Of a stretch of DNA of 64,000 nt, positions 25,416 to 37,500 are shown piece after piece; position 1 is the stretch's first letter, and each line of letters starts with the position of its first letter. The stretch is from JBLIRR01 sp049472395. Lineage in GTDB: Bacteria; SZUA-182; DTGQ01; JBLIRR01. Under the pieces are notes generated by a model. That model was not told where the DNA came from and did no database searches. It saw only the letters and a list, made by a program, of their open reading frames with translations. Where the stretch lies: contig JBLIRR010000033.1 in NCBI GenBank assembly GCA_049472395.1, forward strand, positions 9,333 through 73,332, in the 5' to 3' direction. Both the position numbers and the translations under genes were made by a program.

Positions 25416-28040
25416 CTAATTTATATTTTTGCACATTCCGCTATAATCTTGTAAGGGCTTAAGAGGATTGCCATATTGATCCGCAAATTCCAGCCAGAAT
25501 ATGGTATCGCTCCTTGAGGGAGTTGTTGGTATCTGGGGTGGAACCTCGTTTGGCGCATCTCCAAGGGTATGACCAACCTGCACTGTTTTGGTTTCATTTT
25601 TCTTAATGCGTTTGGTTTCTTTAAGGTATTCATAGAACGCATAACGGGCTACTTCTTTACCATTGACCATTTTAACAAACCGGTACTTTTTAAATCTGCT
25701 GCAGGTTATCTCTAATTCTCTCTGGTAATCCGCGTACCATATGGTTCCCGTTACAACGCTATGAGCTACGGAAGAAGGATATGGCCCACTCAGCAGGGTC
25801 CATGGTGCGGTCTGGCTCCATCCCGTCATGATCCATTCGGTCGCTCCTTCTTCTACCCGATATGTGACTACATCTCCCGGTTGTACTTCTCCAGCTTCCA
25901 ACTCCGAATAGACAATAATCTCAGCCTCTTTATCCCAATCACTCGGGATCTGCGGTGGCCATGGCGGTTGATTGGGAGAGCGCCTCCACTCATATTGCGG
26001 CTTAGTGTCTCCATCATATTCAGGCTTTCCCGCCACGCCGGGATTCCGGTCACGGTAATCGGGCACGCCATCCCCATCCGAATCTGGTGGCGAATCAGGC
26101 ACAGTAATCAAGCCGCCTTCCTTCACTATATTCCATGCGATGTCTGATTTTTGATCTGATATAGTAAATGCATAGAAATATGTATCCTTCCCGCCGTCAG
26201 GATTTTCGACAATTAAATTCCTTGACGGTAACGACGCAGACGGCTCAATAGTGATGTGGACAAAAATCCTCGTTGAGCTTATCATATGGGTTGCATTAAT
26301 CCTTATCCCCTCTGCCGGTTGAAAAGAAATCTTGGGTGTTTCGATGAAATGCTTTCCAGAAATCGTGAGCTCAGCAAAGCTGCCAAGATATCCGATGCTT
26401 GGTGTCACCTCTAAAATCTCCGGACTGACTATTACATCAGAGGATAAGGCATCCACACAAGAAGGCAGCTCCAGATATTTTCTAAACAAACACAGGGCAT
26501 CTGCCGGGGTCACATCCCCATTTTTATCTACATCAACACCGTTAGGACAGCTTCCCTGTTCAAGATAACATTGAAAAGCAATAAGCGCATCTCCAGGTGT
26601 AATGCTTCCATCCCCATTGAGGTCTCCCTCACAACTGTGAATGCAAAAGCACCCTCCTGTTGAGGAAAAATGGGAGAGATCATCTTTTAATTTTTCAAGC
26701 GTTAAGGGGTAACATCGGTTTTCCTCCCCATCGAGAATAAGAAATCTTAAAAGAATAAGAGAGCCACTTGATCCTTGTGGAATAACGTTTTCGTTTGCAA
26801 ATCCACCGATTTTTACTCTGTTAATGGCAATAGGATTAACATCCACCATATCGAATGATGTGGTGAGCTCTCCGAGTTCAAAGTTTACATATTCCAATAC
26901 TTCCGGATCATACGCCACTTCTATTCCAAAAGAATACACAGGATCAGGAGATGATTGCACCATTATGGGAATGAGGATTTCTTTCCCCCTTTCACCTCGA
27001 CTCCCTGGAATATCCAATTCTCCGTCAGAACCCTCGATGCATTCCAGGGGCTCTTCAGAACATTCCCCAACATAGGCGATATTCATACCAACAGCTTCTG
27101 CATCACAAGTATTGGAATACGTGATGCCATCACAGCCACACACAGGGTTCCATACATCAGGACATCCTAATGGTTTCTGAGAACACATCCCCTGGCCTTC
27201 ACAATCCCCCTCTGCTTTCTTACAAAATTCATTTTCAAGGCATTGATCGTTGCTCATGCATTCAGTGACAGTCTGGCATTCACCAGGATACGCGATATTC
27301 ACGCCGCTCATCGCACAGGTACACAAATTGGCATACGTGATGCCGTCACAGCCACACACAGGGTCCCATAATGTAATGCAGTATTGAGGCCTTGGAGTGC
27401 ATCTACCTTGACCATCGCAATCTCCCTCGCTCTTATAGCAAAATTCATCTTCTAGGCATTGATCATTGCTTATACACTGCGAAACAGCCTGACATTCTCC
27501 GGGATACGCGACATTTATGCCACTGCCTGCTGCATAACATGCATTGGAATATGTCATGCCATCGCACCCACACACAGGTTCCCATACATCAGGACATGCC
27601 TCTGGCTTTGGAGAGCACACCCCTCGGCCATCACAATCCCCCTCGCTCTTATAGCAAAATTCACTTTCCAGGCATTGATCATTGCTTATACACTGCGAAA
27701 CAGCCTGACATTCTCCGGGATACGCGACATTAATGCCAGTGGCCGCAGCATAACAGATATTGGCATACGTCATGCCATCACAGCCGCACACAGGATCCCA
27801 TACGCTTATACATGCTTCTGGCTTTGGAGAGCACACCCCTTGACCATCACAATCCCCCTCGCTCTTATAGCAAAATTCACTTTCCAGGCATTGATCGTTG
27901 CTTATACATTGCATCTGCGCATATGTTTCTTCAATTAAATAAGGATATTGGGCGCTACCAAATGGCATGTAAGCTCTTGATAGAGCTAATAATAGCACTA
28001 CGATAAAAGTTACCTGTAAAATAAAAAATAAAGATTTCAT
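25416..28040 (-). CDS. Secreted multidomain protein: four Kazal-like repeats, cohesin-like, dockerin-like, IPT/TIG domain
   Basis: A signal peptide (MKSLFFILQVTFIVVLLLAL) is followed by four about 67-residue cysteine-rich repeats (roughly residues 45-320). Each ends in a Kazal-type core such as PVCGCDGMTYANICYA. Next come a cohesin-like beta domain (about 340-460), a dockerin-like pair of calcium loops (DLNGDGSITPGDA and DVDKNGDVTPADA), and an IPT/TIG domain beginning ILEVTPSIGYLGSFAELTIS. The protein ends with a Ca-binding DSDGDGVPDYRDRNPG motif and an unrecognised tail. Kazal domains inhibit serine proteases; cohesin/dockerin pairs mediate protein assembly. Start choice: AGGAGG directly abuts an ATG at 28049, so the ATG at 28040 with a 9-base gap is preferred. 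It neighbours the caspase/subtilase gene set and may modulate it (inference). Confidence 0.88.
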   Translation of the reverse strand: MKSLFFILQVTFIVVLLLALSRAYMPFGSAQYPYLIEETYAQMQCISNDQCLESEFCYKSEGDCDGQGVCSPKPEACISVWDPVCGCDGMTYANICYAAATGINVAYPGECQAVSQCISNDQCLESEFCYKSEGDCDGRGVCSPKPEACPDVWEPVCGCDGMTYSNACYAAGSGINVAYPGECQAVSQCISNDQCLEDEFCYKSEGDCDGQGRCTPRPQYCITLWDPVCGCDGITYANLCTCAMSGVNIAYPGECQTVTECMSNDQCLENEFCKKAEGDCEGQGMCSQKPLGCPDVWNPVCGCDGITYSNTCDAEAVGMNIAYVGECSEEPLECIEGSDGELDIPGSRGERGKEILIPIMVQSSPDPVYSFGIEVAYDPEVLEYVNFELGELTTSFDMVDVNPIAINRVKIGGFANENVIPQGSSGSLILLRFLILDGEENRCYPLTLEKLKDDLSHFSSTGGCFCIHSCEGDLNGDGSITPGDALIAFQCYLEQGSCPNGVDVDKNGDVTPADALCLFRKYLELPSCVDALSSDVIVSPEILEVTPSIGYLGSFAELTISGKHFIETPKISFQPAEGIRINATHMISSTRIFVHITIEPSASLPSRNLIVENPDGGKDTYFYAFTISDQKSDIAWNIVKEGGLITVPDSPPDSDGDGVPDYRDRNPGVAGKPEYDGDTKPQYEWRRSPNQPPWPPQIPSDWDKEAEIIVYSELEAGEVQPGDVVTYRVEEGATEWIMTGWSQTAPWTLLSGPYPSSVAHSVVTGTIWYADYQRELEITCSRFKKYRFVKMVNGKEVARYAFYEYLKETKRIKKNETKTVQVGHTLGDAPNEVPPQIPTTPSRSDTIFWLEFADQYGNPLKPLQDYSGMCKNIN

Positions 28041-28300
28041 TGCTTCCATCCTCCTCTGCGACCTGTTAAATCATGGAATTTTTTGAAATATATTATAATT
28101 CAAATAGTTATTTTTGTCAATTATTCATATGGTATTTGTTGTGAAAGATGAATATCGCGAGTTCTTATAAACATTATCAGGGCTTATTATTTTACCTAAT
28201 AAAAAAACAATATAAACCGATATAGCTAATATAACTTATTTTACTAGAGTGAAAAAAGTTAATTATCATATTAATTAATGGAAAAAGGAAGATTAATCCT

Positions 28301-28510
28301 ATGCCAAACTCAATTTCTCAATGTGAATCATGCATCTATGCCTTTAAAAAAGATGACGTGTATTGCTGTAAAAAGAAAAAGATTTTAATCTGCACCAACG
28401 AAGATGGAATGCACAAAATAATCGCAACCAGAAGTTGTGACTACGTTAATCATATAGAAGAGTGTGAGCTTTTTAAAGAAAAAGAACCTGTTCACTTGGT
28501 AGCGGCGTAA
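28301..28510 (+). CDS. Small cysteine-rich protein (69 residues)
   Basis: A short gene with AAAAAGGAAG upstream of the ATG. The product has nine cysteines, including CESC near the start, then YCCKKKKILIC and single cysteines in RSCDYV and EECELF. The spacing suggests a metal or Fe-S site, or disulfides. There is no signal peptide, which favours a cytoplasmic metal-binding protein. It lies between, and is oriented opposite to, the Kazal/cohesin gene and the giant LVIVD gene. It was not recognised as a named family. Composition and RBS support it as real. Confidence 0.6.
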   Translation: MPNSISQCESCIYAFKKDDVYCCKKKKILICTNEDGMHKIIATRSCDYVNHIEECELFKEKEPVHLVAA

Positions 28511-28525
28511 TAGGCTTTCTTTCTT

Positions 28526-31500
28526 TTACAATTTACTCATGTTGTGAGCAGAATTTACAAGATTCTCAATAAAGCATCCGCTCTCTTCACTGTCTTTCCC
28601 AAGGCTCTTGGGATACGTGACCATAAAAAAAGTGTTGATACTGCCATTAGGCTCACCATCGCTATCCCCGACTCCTCCATCCTCTAAGGTTATTCTTATA
28701 ATATCTTCACGACGATTAAAAGAAATCTCCTCCCAGTCATCAGGAGAGTCATACACATAAAAAACAGGATATGATGAAAGGCCTGTCAAATAGGCTATTT
28801 CAATAGTGATGCTTCCACCTTCTTCACATCCCTTGATGATGAAATTTACCACATCAAAAGGTATTAGCGCGCGAGATGATAGCTCACGGGGAAACTCAGG
28901 CGAATCTTCCTTAACAGCCCTCACCTCATAAAAGGCTTCCTCGCCTTGTTCAACAATATCCAGACAAAACATAGGGGAAAAACATGCAGTATCTTGATCT
29001 TCAAAGTCTTTCTCACCATCATGATCCCAATCCCCCTCACCTTCAGTGCCATTAAACAAAAAATCCCCATCACTATCAAGCGTGGCAAATTTTAGAGCAT
29101 ATCGTGTCTCATTGAGGCTGCAGGCATTTAATGTATCAATTTGGATGGTTTCAAGATAACTATCCTTCATATAGACCTCAAGGTGGAGAGGAACGCTGGT
29201 GATATCAATTTGAGCGCTATGGTAGAACCCGTTGCCCAATTCCATCAGCTCTTTCTCGGAATCGCAGAATATTACTTTAAGACCTTCAACACCTTTGTTA
29301 TCCGGATCGACAAGGTGGAGGAGGATATCTGCGATATCATGAGCCTGAGGGTTATTGATCGAGAGCGTATATTCTCTCTCTCCCTGAACAGAGCCGGAAG
29401 AGGCTCTTGCCTCAAGAAGATAAAATCCATCACAAGGACAGGTAAATAAGAGTCTGTTATTTCCCTGAAGACAGAATCCTGTGACAGGATCAGCATTCCT
29501 CGTAAGGTCATAGAGTGAGAGACTGATATACAAGTTATTCTCAGGGCTTTCCTCTGCATATATCTCATAGAGTGAGTCTTTAAATCCATAGAAAAATATC
29601 CAGTCATGGTCATCATGCCCTGTGTCATCCTCACAATACAAGGTATGCCGCGTGGGCGATGCATTAATAATAATCATGTGGTGTGTATCAAAGAGAATAA
29701 AGCTCGGATCATTATCCGGTTCATAGATATCCTCTTGCGGGGCAGAATAATTTTTTGGAGAAGGATCCAGAAGAAATTCTGTCTCATTCAGACTGTAGGG
29801 AGTAAGTTGAGTAAGCGATAAGGTTGCAAGGTAGGTATTCTTGAGAAACACATCGAGTATAAGGGGAGAGCTGTCCATTTCAATCTGGGCAATATGATAA
29901 AACCCATTGCCCAATTCAATAAGCTCTCTTTTGGTGCGGGTACATACCACCTTAAGGTCTTCAATACCATTTTTACTCGGATCTATAAGGTGAATTAAGA
30001 TATCAGTAATGTCCTGAGCCTCGAGGTTATAAATTGAGAGAATATATTCTCCACCCCCCTGTGGGTAGCTTGAGGCAAGCGCTGCCTCAAGAAAGTAATA
30101 TCCATCCTCAGGACACTGAAATGAAAGAAAGTTATTTCCCTGTATACAAAATCCATTGGTGGGATCATTGAAGATGCTTTGGTCGTACAGTGAGAGCCTG
30201 ATAAAATAGTCATACACAGAGAGGTCCTGGGCATAGATCTCATAAATGCAGCCTTTGTGTCCATAAAAGTAAACCCAGTCCCGGTCATCACACTCGCTAT
30301 TCTCCATGCAGTAAAAGGTATGTCGCGTGGGCGGTGCGTTAACGCATAGCAGGTGGCATGTATCAGAGAAAACGAACTCAGGATCATTATCAGGTTCATA
30401 CATATCATGTCCGATACCTGGCGCAGAATAGGCAATCGGGACTTCCTTGAAGGCGGTCAGGGTAGTATCAGGCTCTCCCTTTCTATAGCCTTCAACCATA
30501 AAGCTCGCTCTATAATATTTTTCCCCTGAGGACACCTCCTCCTCAAAAAGAACCTGAGAATCGACACTTACCCCCTCTTGTATATCAAAGTCCACAATCA
30601 TGCTCTTTTGAGAGGGATATTGAGGGGAAGTCACGACAGCCCAGGCAGTGCTGATCTCCGCATCAGGGTGAGAGGTGAAGGAGAGGTGATAATGCTCCGG
30701 CGCTTCAAAATGAGCAACGCACTCGGTAAAAAGGGTGTAATCCTCTCCTATAATAGCAGATTCTCCGAGGAAATAGCCTAAATGGCGATTGAGCACGTGA
30801 TAAGATTCTATTGCTTCAGGGAGAAAAACCGCGGGTTTTTGCCGAACGAGCGAGACTGCATTCTCAGCCCCTCGGTAAGCCTGAGCAGCGGTTGCACCTG
30901 AAAGGAGCCCGGAGAAAAAGAACGTAGAAAAACAAGGATACAGTGTTGTGGGGGAGTTTAGCTCTGACACAAGGGGGGAAAAGAGGTACCCCTGATCGGT
31001 GCTGGCAATAGCTGTCCACTTCTCCGGCCAGGAATCACTATCAAAACCAGCCGATAAAAATCGTTCGGCATAAGGAGTATCCATAAGAATGAGGAGACGG
31101 CCCTCGGAATCCTGAAACACGTCTCGGAGAGTAGCATAAAATTCGAAAGGAGAGAATCGTTCATTCGAATCGAGACAGAAGAAGGGCATTCCACTCTCAT
31201 CAAGCGCTACACTGCCGAACATATGGATAAAAAATGTGCTCTCCTCTGTCACGGTGATATCAGAGATTTCATGTAAATGTCTTATCTGCCGGATATTCTC
31301 TGATAATCCCTTACTTTCGAGGATTCTACGGGTCCGGATTATTTGATTATCGAATTTTTCCTGCTCTTTGTGAGAAAACATATGGGAATCACTTGTTATC
31401 ATGAGGACCTGTGTCGTGCTCTCTGTCTGATCCGAAAGGGCGATTTTGTGAGAGGCAATCTTCGAGATCTTACTATTATCGAGGGCATAAATATTAAGGA

Positions 31501-34500
31501 TATACCCCGTCTCATTGGGACATGGATCAGGGACGCTTAAGTTATATTCGCCTCCATAGGGATTCAACGGATCGCTTGGCACAAGGTAAAACTCAGGGGC
31601 TTTGGTAATTGCCTCTCCGTATAAGCTCGGGAGTGGAGTAAAAAGGCTTTCAATCATGACCCATGCCTCCTTTACCCCTGTCAGCGAATACACACGGGCT
31701 GTCACATGGAGCGTTCCGTTGCTGCGATACGCTGCTCCTTCATCAATCACTGGCCTGCTTTGATCTGCAAAATATTGCTTATGCGCATCCCATGATTCAA
31801 TAGAACAAAGATTGGAAATGCGGGGGTTCTGCCCTTTCAAGGGAAGAGAGTGCTGCGCAAAGTCGAAGGCATTGAGAATACTGTGAGTGAGAAACCATTC
31901 ATCAAAAAAGGCCCTTGAGAAGGAGACCATGCCTCTATTAAGAAAATATGCTGTCTGATCAGGACCTGTACTGCTTATGATAATTAATTTTTCAGCAAGA
32001 GCGTCTGAGAGGCCCGCATTTTCTATTTCCATAAGAAAGCTCCCGGAGTAGCAGGCATCAAACACAAGGATAATTTTCCCTTCCACCTTATCGGCAACCT
32101 CGGTAATGAAGTGTACAAGAGTATTAACCTCAAGGGTTTCCCTCGGGTTGAGGAAGAAGGCGGACGCAGTGCCATGGTCTACAAAAAAGAGGAGAAGCTC
32201 CTTAAGAGGATGCGGGATAATCCGCTGAGAATCAAGGAGGCTCAGATGAGGGTATCCGCTGATGTCATATCCCTCCTTGGCGTCAAGGTCCTGAAGAAGG
32301 TAGGGATTATAATAGCATATTTCCTCTTTTTCATAGCCCATGGCATGAAGGATTTGATAGACATGATTGCCGATCTCGTTGGTGCTCTCCCAAAGATAGT
32401 CACCGGTCCCTTTATACCCGGCTACAATAATGGCTTTCTTTTCCATATCTACGGCATACGCGGGGTCATCAATGGAGACCTTTATACTGAGTTGAGCTGA
32501 TATACAGAGAGTGTCGTTCTGCTCGCTATATCCTGTAAGTGTCACGATTCCGTTTTTCTTCGGAAAAATGGTATACCAGATGATATCATAAGGATCAATG
32601 TATGTATCCATATGGGGAATAATTTTATTTTCTTCAGTAACAGTGTCATCGAGTATACCGGGGGCTGAGAGAGAAAAGGCAATATCATGGTGAATGAGGG
32701 GCAGGCTTACACAATTCGGGTCCTCCCCGATAAGGGTGAAGGTATATGGCGTAGGCTGCTCGAGGAGAAGGGGTTCCTCTTGTACGGGTGTGTTTCCCTC
32801 CTCAGAAAAATGTAAAGAAATAAACCGGCTTTCGGGGAGGAGCATCTGAGGTGCTTGATCATGAAAAGGAAGCCCCTGAAGTGCCCATTGCTCGATACTG
32901 GCCCGCGCAGAGAGAAAGGAATCCCTTAAAGAAGAGTTTATTTCGTAAAGATCAGTTGCCTCTGTATCATGATCAAGGACATAGGCATCCATAAAGGCCT
33001 TTGTGAAAGAGGCATAAAAGGGGGTATCGTGCGGAATCGTTTCATCTTGATCAATAAAGGGTTTAATATAGGATGCCCCGTCATCGGTTGAGGTAATCAC
33101 AGTAATAGCCTCGCCTATAAGGTCATTGATAAAGGTGCCTGAAGCCCCTGCCTCGATCATAACAACAACCTGACGATCAGTGGCTTCTTGAAATTCGTCA
33201 ATCCATTCTCTAAGCTCATGCGCAGTGATCACCTCATTGGGAATGATTTGAAATCTATCCTCTGCCCCATGACCAATGAGGCTTATATATAAAGGTCCGG
33301 TAGTGATATTTTCCTCAACAGCCCATTCACAGAGAGCATAGTGCAGGCCCTCAAAATCCCCTTCCTTTGTTGGGGTCGGATCATCGACAGCCAGCCCATT
33401 TGCGACCCCATCAAAATCAGTATCTTGAGTATAGACCGGATTAAGGTAATAAATATTATGGACCTCAAAGCCCTGAGTGGTGAAGGAATGAAATATGGTA
33501 TTAGCAAGGGCTTGTGTGGCCTTCCAGTAAGGACCTTCATAATCCCTGTCACCTCCTGCAACCAATATAAGTCCTCCTTGGGGTGAAAGGCCGTCATCTA
33601 TCTTTATTTTCAGTACACCGTTAAATTCATCCGCCACTATGGCATATTTGCCTGATAAGGCAATATCATAGGCATCTCCATAGGTTTCATAACTCGCCAC
33701 TATTATTGGGTCACTCTTATCGCTTATATCAACAACATGCAGTGATTCCGCATCAACTATATAGGCATAATCTCCCTTTACTATGACTGCGAGTGGCCAT
33801 ACAAAGCTATCCAAATAACCTACGATCTCCGGCTCAATTCTGTTGCTGATATCGACAACCTGCACACTGTCCCCCCCCACCACATATGCATAATCACCAG
33901 CTATCGTTATGTTTTCCGCCCAGTCGAAAGTCTCACAGCTCCCGATGATATCAGGCTCGCTCCTGTTGCTGATATCTATAACCTGAAGATAATCCTCATC
34001 CGCCACATACGCGTAATCTTCAATCACCGCTATGCCCGTTGCATACCCCGGGGTCTCGCATACCCCTATCTCTACCGGCCTCGTCTTAGTACTGATATCT
34101 ATAATATGTAAACTATCCATATCTGTCATATAGGCATAGTCTCCCTGTATCACTATATCTTCAGTCCAGTTTGGGATAGGACATTGCCCTACTATCACAG
34201 GCGTCATCTTATCGCTGATATCTATAATCTGCATACTATAGCCATCAGCAACATACACATAGTCCTTATCTAGTGCCACATCAAACGCCGATCCTGGGAT
34301 AACACAGCTCCCAACAAGGGTCAACCCGTTTTGATTTTTAATATCTATAACCTGCAGGCCACTGTTATCGGATGCTACATAGGCATAATTTCCATCCGTC
34401 ACCACACCCAATGCGCCCTCAAGGGAGGAGTAGATTTTATCCCGCATGGGCCCCTTGTGATCCTTTACATCTATGATTTGCATATTACCCCTTCCGTCAA

Positions 34501-37500
34501 GCACCAGGGCATAATCTCCACTGATATCAATTCCGTACGCTCCTTTCGGGATATAGCAGTTCCCCACTTCTAGAGGTCTGCTTTTATTACTTATGTCAAT
34601 AATCTTCATGCCCCCCTCTTGTGCGGCTAAATATACATAATCTCCCTCTATAGCCATACCATATACTATATTGCTCCATACGGGATTATTATAGATCCCC
34701 ACTATCTCCGGATTTCTTTTGTCCCTTATATTGGTTATGAAAAAACCCTTATTATAATAGGTCACAATTGCATAATCTCCGCTAAGGGCTATATCAGTTG
34801 CCCGCAGGTCAGTCTTGCAGTTTCCCACTATCACCGGTGCGCTCTTATCACTGATATCTATAACCTGCACACCCTCTTCATAGGCAGCTATGTATGCGTA
34901 CTCCCCCTCTACTGCCACGCCCAGCTGCCCATCAACGCTGTCTCTTAGGATACTGCAACTTCCGACCAACCGGAGATCACCCACATCACCAATATCAATT
35001 ACTTGGAAATTATTCGCTTTATCCAGGACATAGGCGTAATTATCATCTAATGCTATATCATACGGCCCTTCAGGAATGGAGAAGCTGCCCTCTATCATAA
35101 GCATGCTCTTAGTGCTGATATCTATAATATGAAGAGTATTTTCATTGGTTACAAAGGCATGTGTTTCATGTACACTCACCTTATTCGCCCCGCCGGGAAC
35201 AGGGCAGTTTCCCACTATCACCGGAGCGCTCTTGTTGCTTATGTCCATAACGATCATACCATCCATGTCAGCGGTAATATATGCGAAATTACCCTGTACG
35301 GTAATCTGTTCAGGATAGGGGGCAGATGAGCTTTCGCCTACTACGACAGGCCCGCTCTTATTGGTGATATCAATAATCTGTATACCCTCTTCTGACGCAG
35401 CAACATAGGCAAGGTTACCATCAACAGCAACACCAAACGCATTTTCGGGAATATCACAACTTCCTATCAGGAGAGGGTGAGTCTTATTGCTTATATCGAC
35501 AATCTCTAAACCGCTCCAGCAGGCGGATATATAGGCATACGTTCCATTTATTGTTATTTCCGCAACACACCCGCTAAGAGTATCGCACGTTCCTATTATG
35601 ACAGGCACGCTTTTATTGCTCACATCGATTATCTGTAAATCCCCCTTCCCATCCTTCACAAAGGCATAGCTTCCCTCTATCGATACTTCATACGCTCCTT
35701 CGGGGATATCGCAGCTTCCCACTTTCACACACTCATTCTTATTACTGATATCGATAATTTCTAAATCCTTATGTAAATAGGCTATATAGGCATAGGAGCC
35801 ATCAATGGCTATGTCTGTGTTAATTCCATAGGCAAGCGTATTGACTATGATCGGGGCACTTTTATTACTCACATCAATTACCTGTAAATTCCCCTCTCCA
35901 TCTTTCACAAAGGCATAATTACCCTCTACAGATACCGTATGGGCCCATTCAGGAATTGCGCAGCTTCCTACTTTTATCGGTTTACTCTTGTTGGTGATGT
36001 CAATTATCTGTAAACCACCATAACAACACGCTAAATACGCATATTCTCCCATTACCTCAACTTCATTTGCATAGCCTGGAGTGCCTGCATAGTTTAGAGT
36101 ATCATAGCTGCCCACGATTACAGGTCCACCTTGGCTTTTAATATTAATAATTTTTAAACCATCCCAATAATCACACACATAGGCATACTCTCCTACTATC
36201 TTAATATCCGTGGCCTCATCGCCGGTATTAATATGTCCGACAATTAATGGCCCACTTGTAGTCGTGATATCCACTACCTTTAAACCACCATATCCATCAG
36301 CCACATAGGCATACTCTCCCCTTATGGTAATATCATAAGCATAACCTGACGTTCCACAATTTCCCGTGGTTATTGGCGCTGTCTTATCACTGATATCGAT
36401 GATCTGAACGCCCCCCGATCCGTCAGCCACACAGGCATGCTGACCGGTTACCGAAACAGTCATCGCCGTATGAAACGTGTGACAACTCCCTATAATCACC
36501 GGTTCATACTTTTTGTGAGCATCAATAATGTGCATGCCGGCATCCCCATCAGCCACAAAGATGAAATCTTCCACAACTGCCACCCCATATGCATCACCCG
36601 ATGTATCACATTCGCCGACAAATGCGGGAACAGCCGGATCAGATATATCGATAATGACCACTCCATTTTCACCATCAGCCACATATGCATAGTTCCCGGA
36701 CACAACAACTTTACGGGCAAATCCTTTGGTATCAATGCCCCCCTTATAAAGAGGGAAAGATGGGTCAGATATATCGAGAATAACCACTCCATTTTCACCA
36801 TCAGCTATAAACACCTTCTCCTCGATGATATCGAGACCGTGCGAAGCGCCAGGAGTGTAATAGACGCTCACGATACTCAGGGCAGTCTTATTATGTATGT
36901 CAACAATCTGCACACCAGTTTCCTCCATAGCCACATAGGCATAGTCCCCATGTATCACCACATCATGTGCATGGCCGGGAATATAACAGCCCCCAATAAC
37001 TATCGGCCTTGTATTACTGCTCATATCGACGATTCTTAAGCCATTCTCACCATCAGCCACATATGCATCATTCCCCTCAATATTAATGGCTCGTGCATCT
37101 TGAATATTCCTCGTATCTCCGAGGGCATAGATGCCCCCAATAGTGAGAGGCCCATTTTTAATGCTCATATCAACAGTATACAAAGCTCCTTCGTCATTCG
37201 CTAAAAAGAGAGAATCATGCCCTATGGTACTATCCCTTATCTCCCCCGGAATTATACAACTTCCCACTATGACCGGTATATTCTCAGAATCAACAGCCAT
37301 TACCTGCACCCAGCTATTCGTCGATATATGATGAGATACAAAAATATAGTCACCCGAAATGAGAATATTCCAGATCGTCCCAAGAAGATGGGTACTTCCC
37401 ACAATCTGAGGTTCACTTTTATTGCTTACATCAATAATAAATACACTGCTGTCAGAAGAGGAAATCGAGCAGCCCACAAAGAGATAATCCCCTCGCAGGG

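Noticed and set aside
27459..27938. A 159-residue plus-strand frame opposite the Kazal-like repeats
   Set aside because: Antisense to repeated cysteine-rich coding sequence; its own internal repetition mirrors the Kazal units, and there is no independent coding evidence.
36437..37039. A 200-residue open frame on the plus strand
   Set aside because: It is antisense to the LVIVD repeats and owes its openness to the repeated codon pattern. No RBS or domain was seen.
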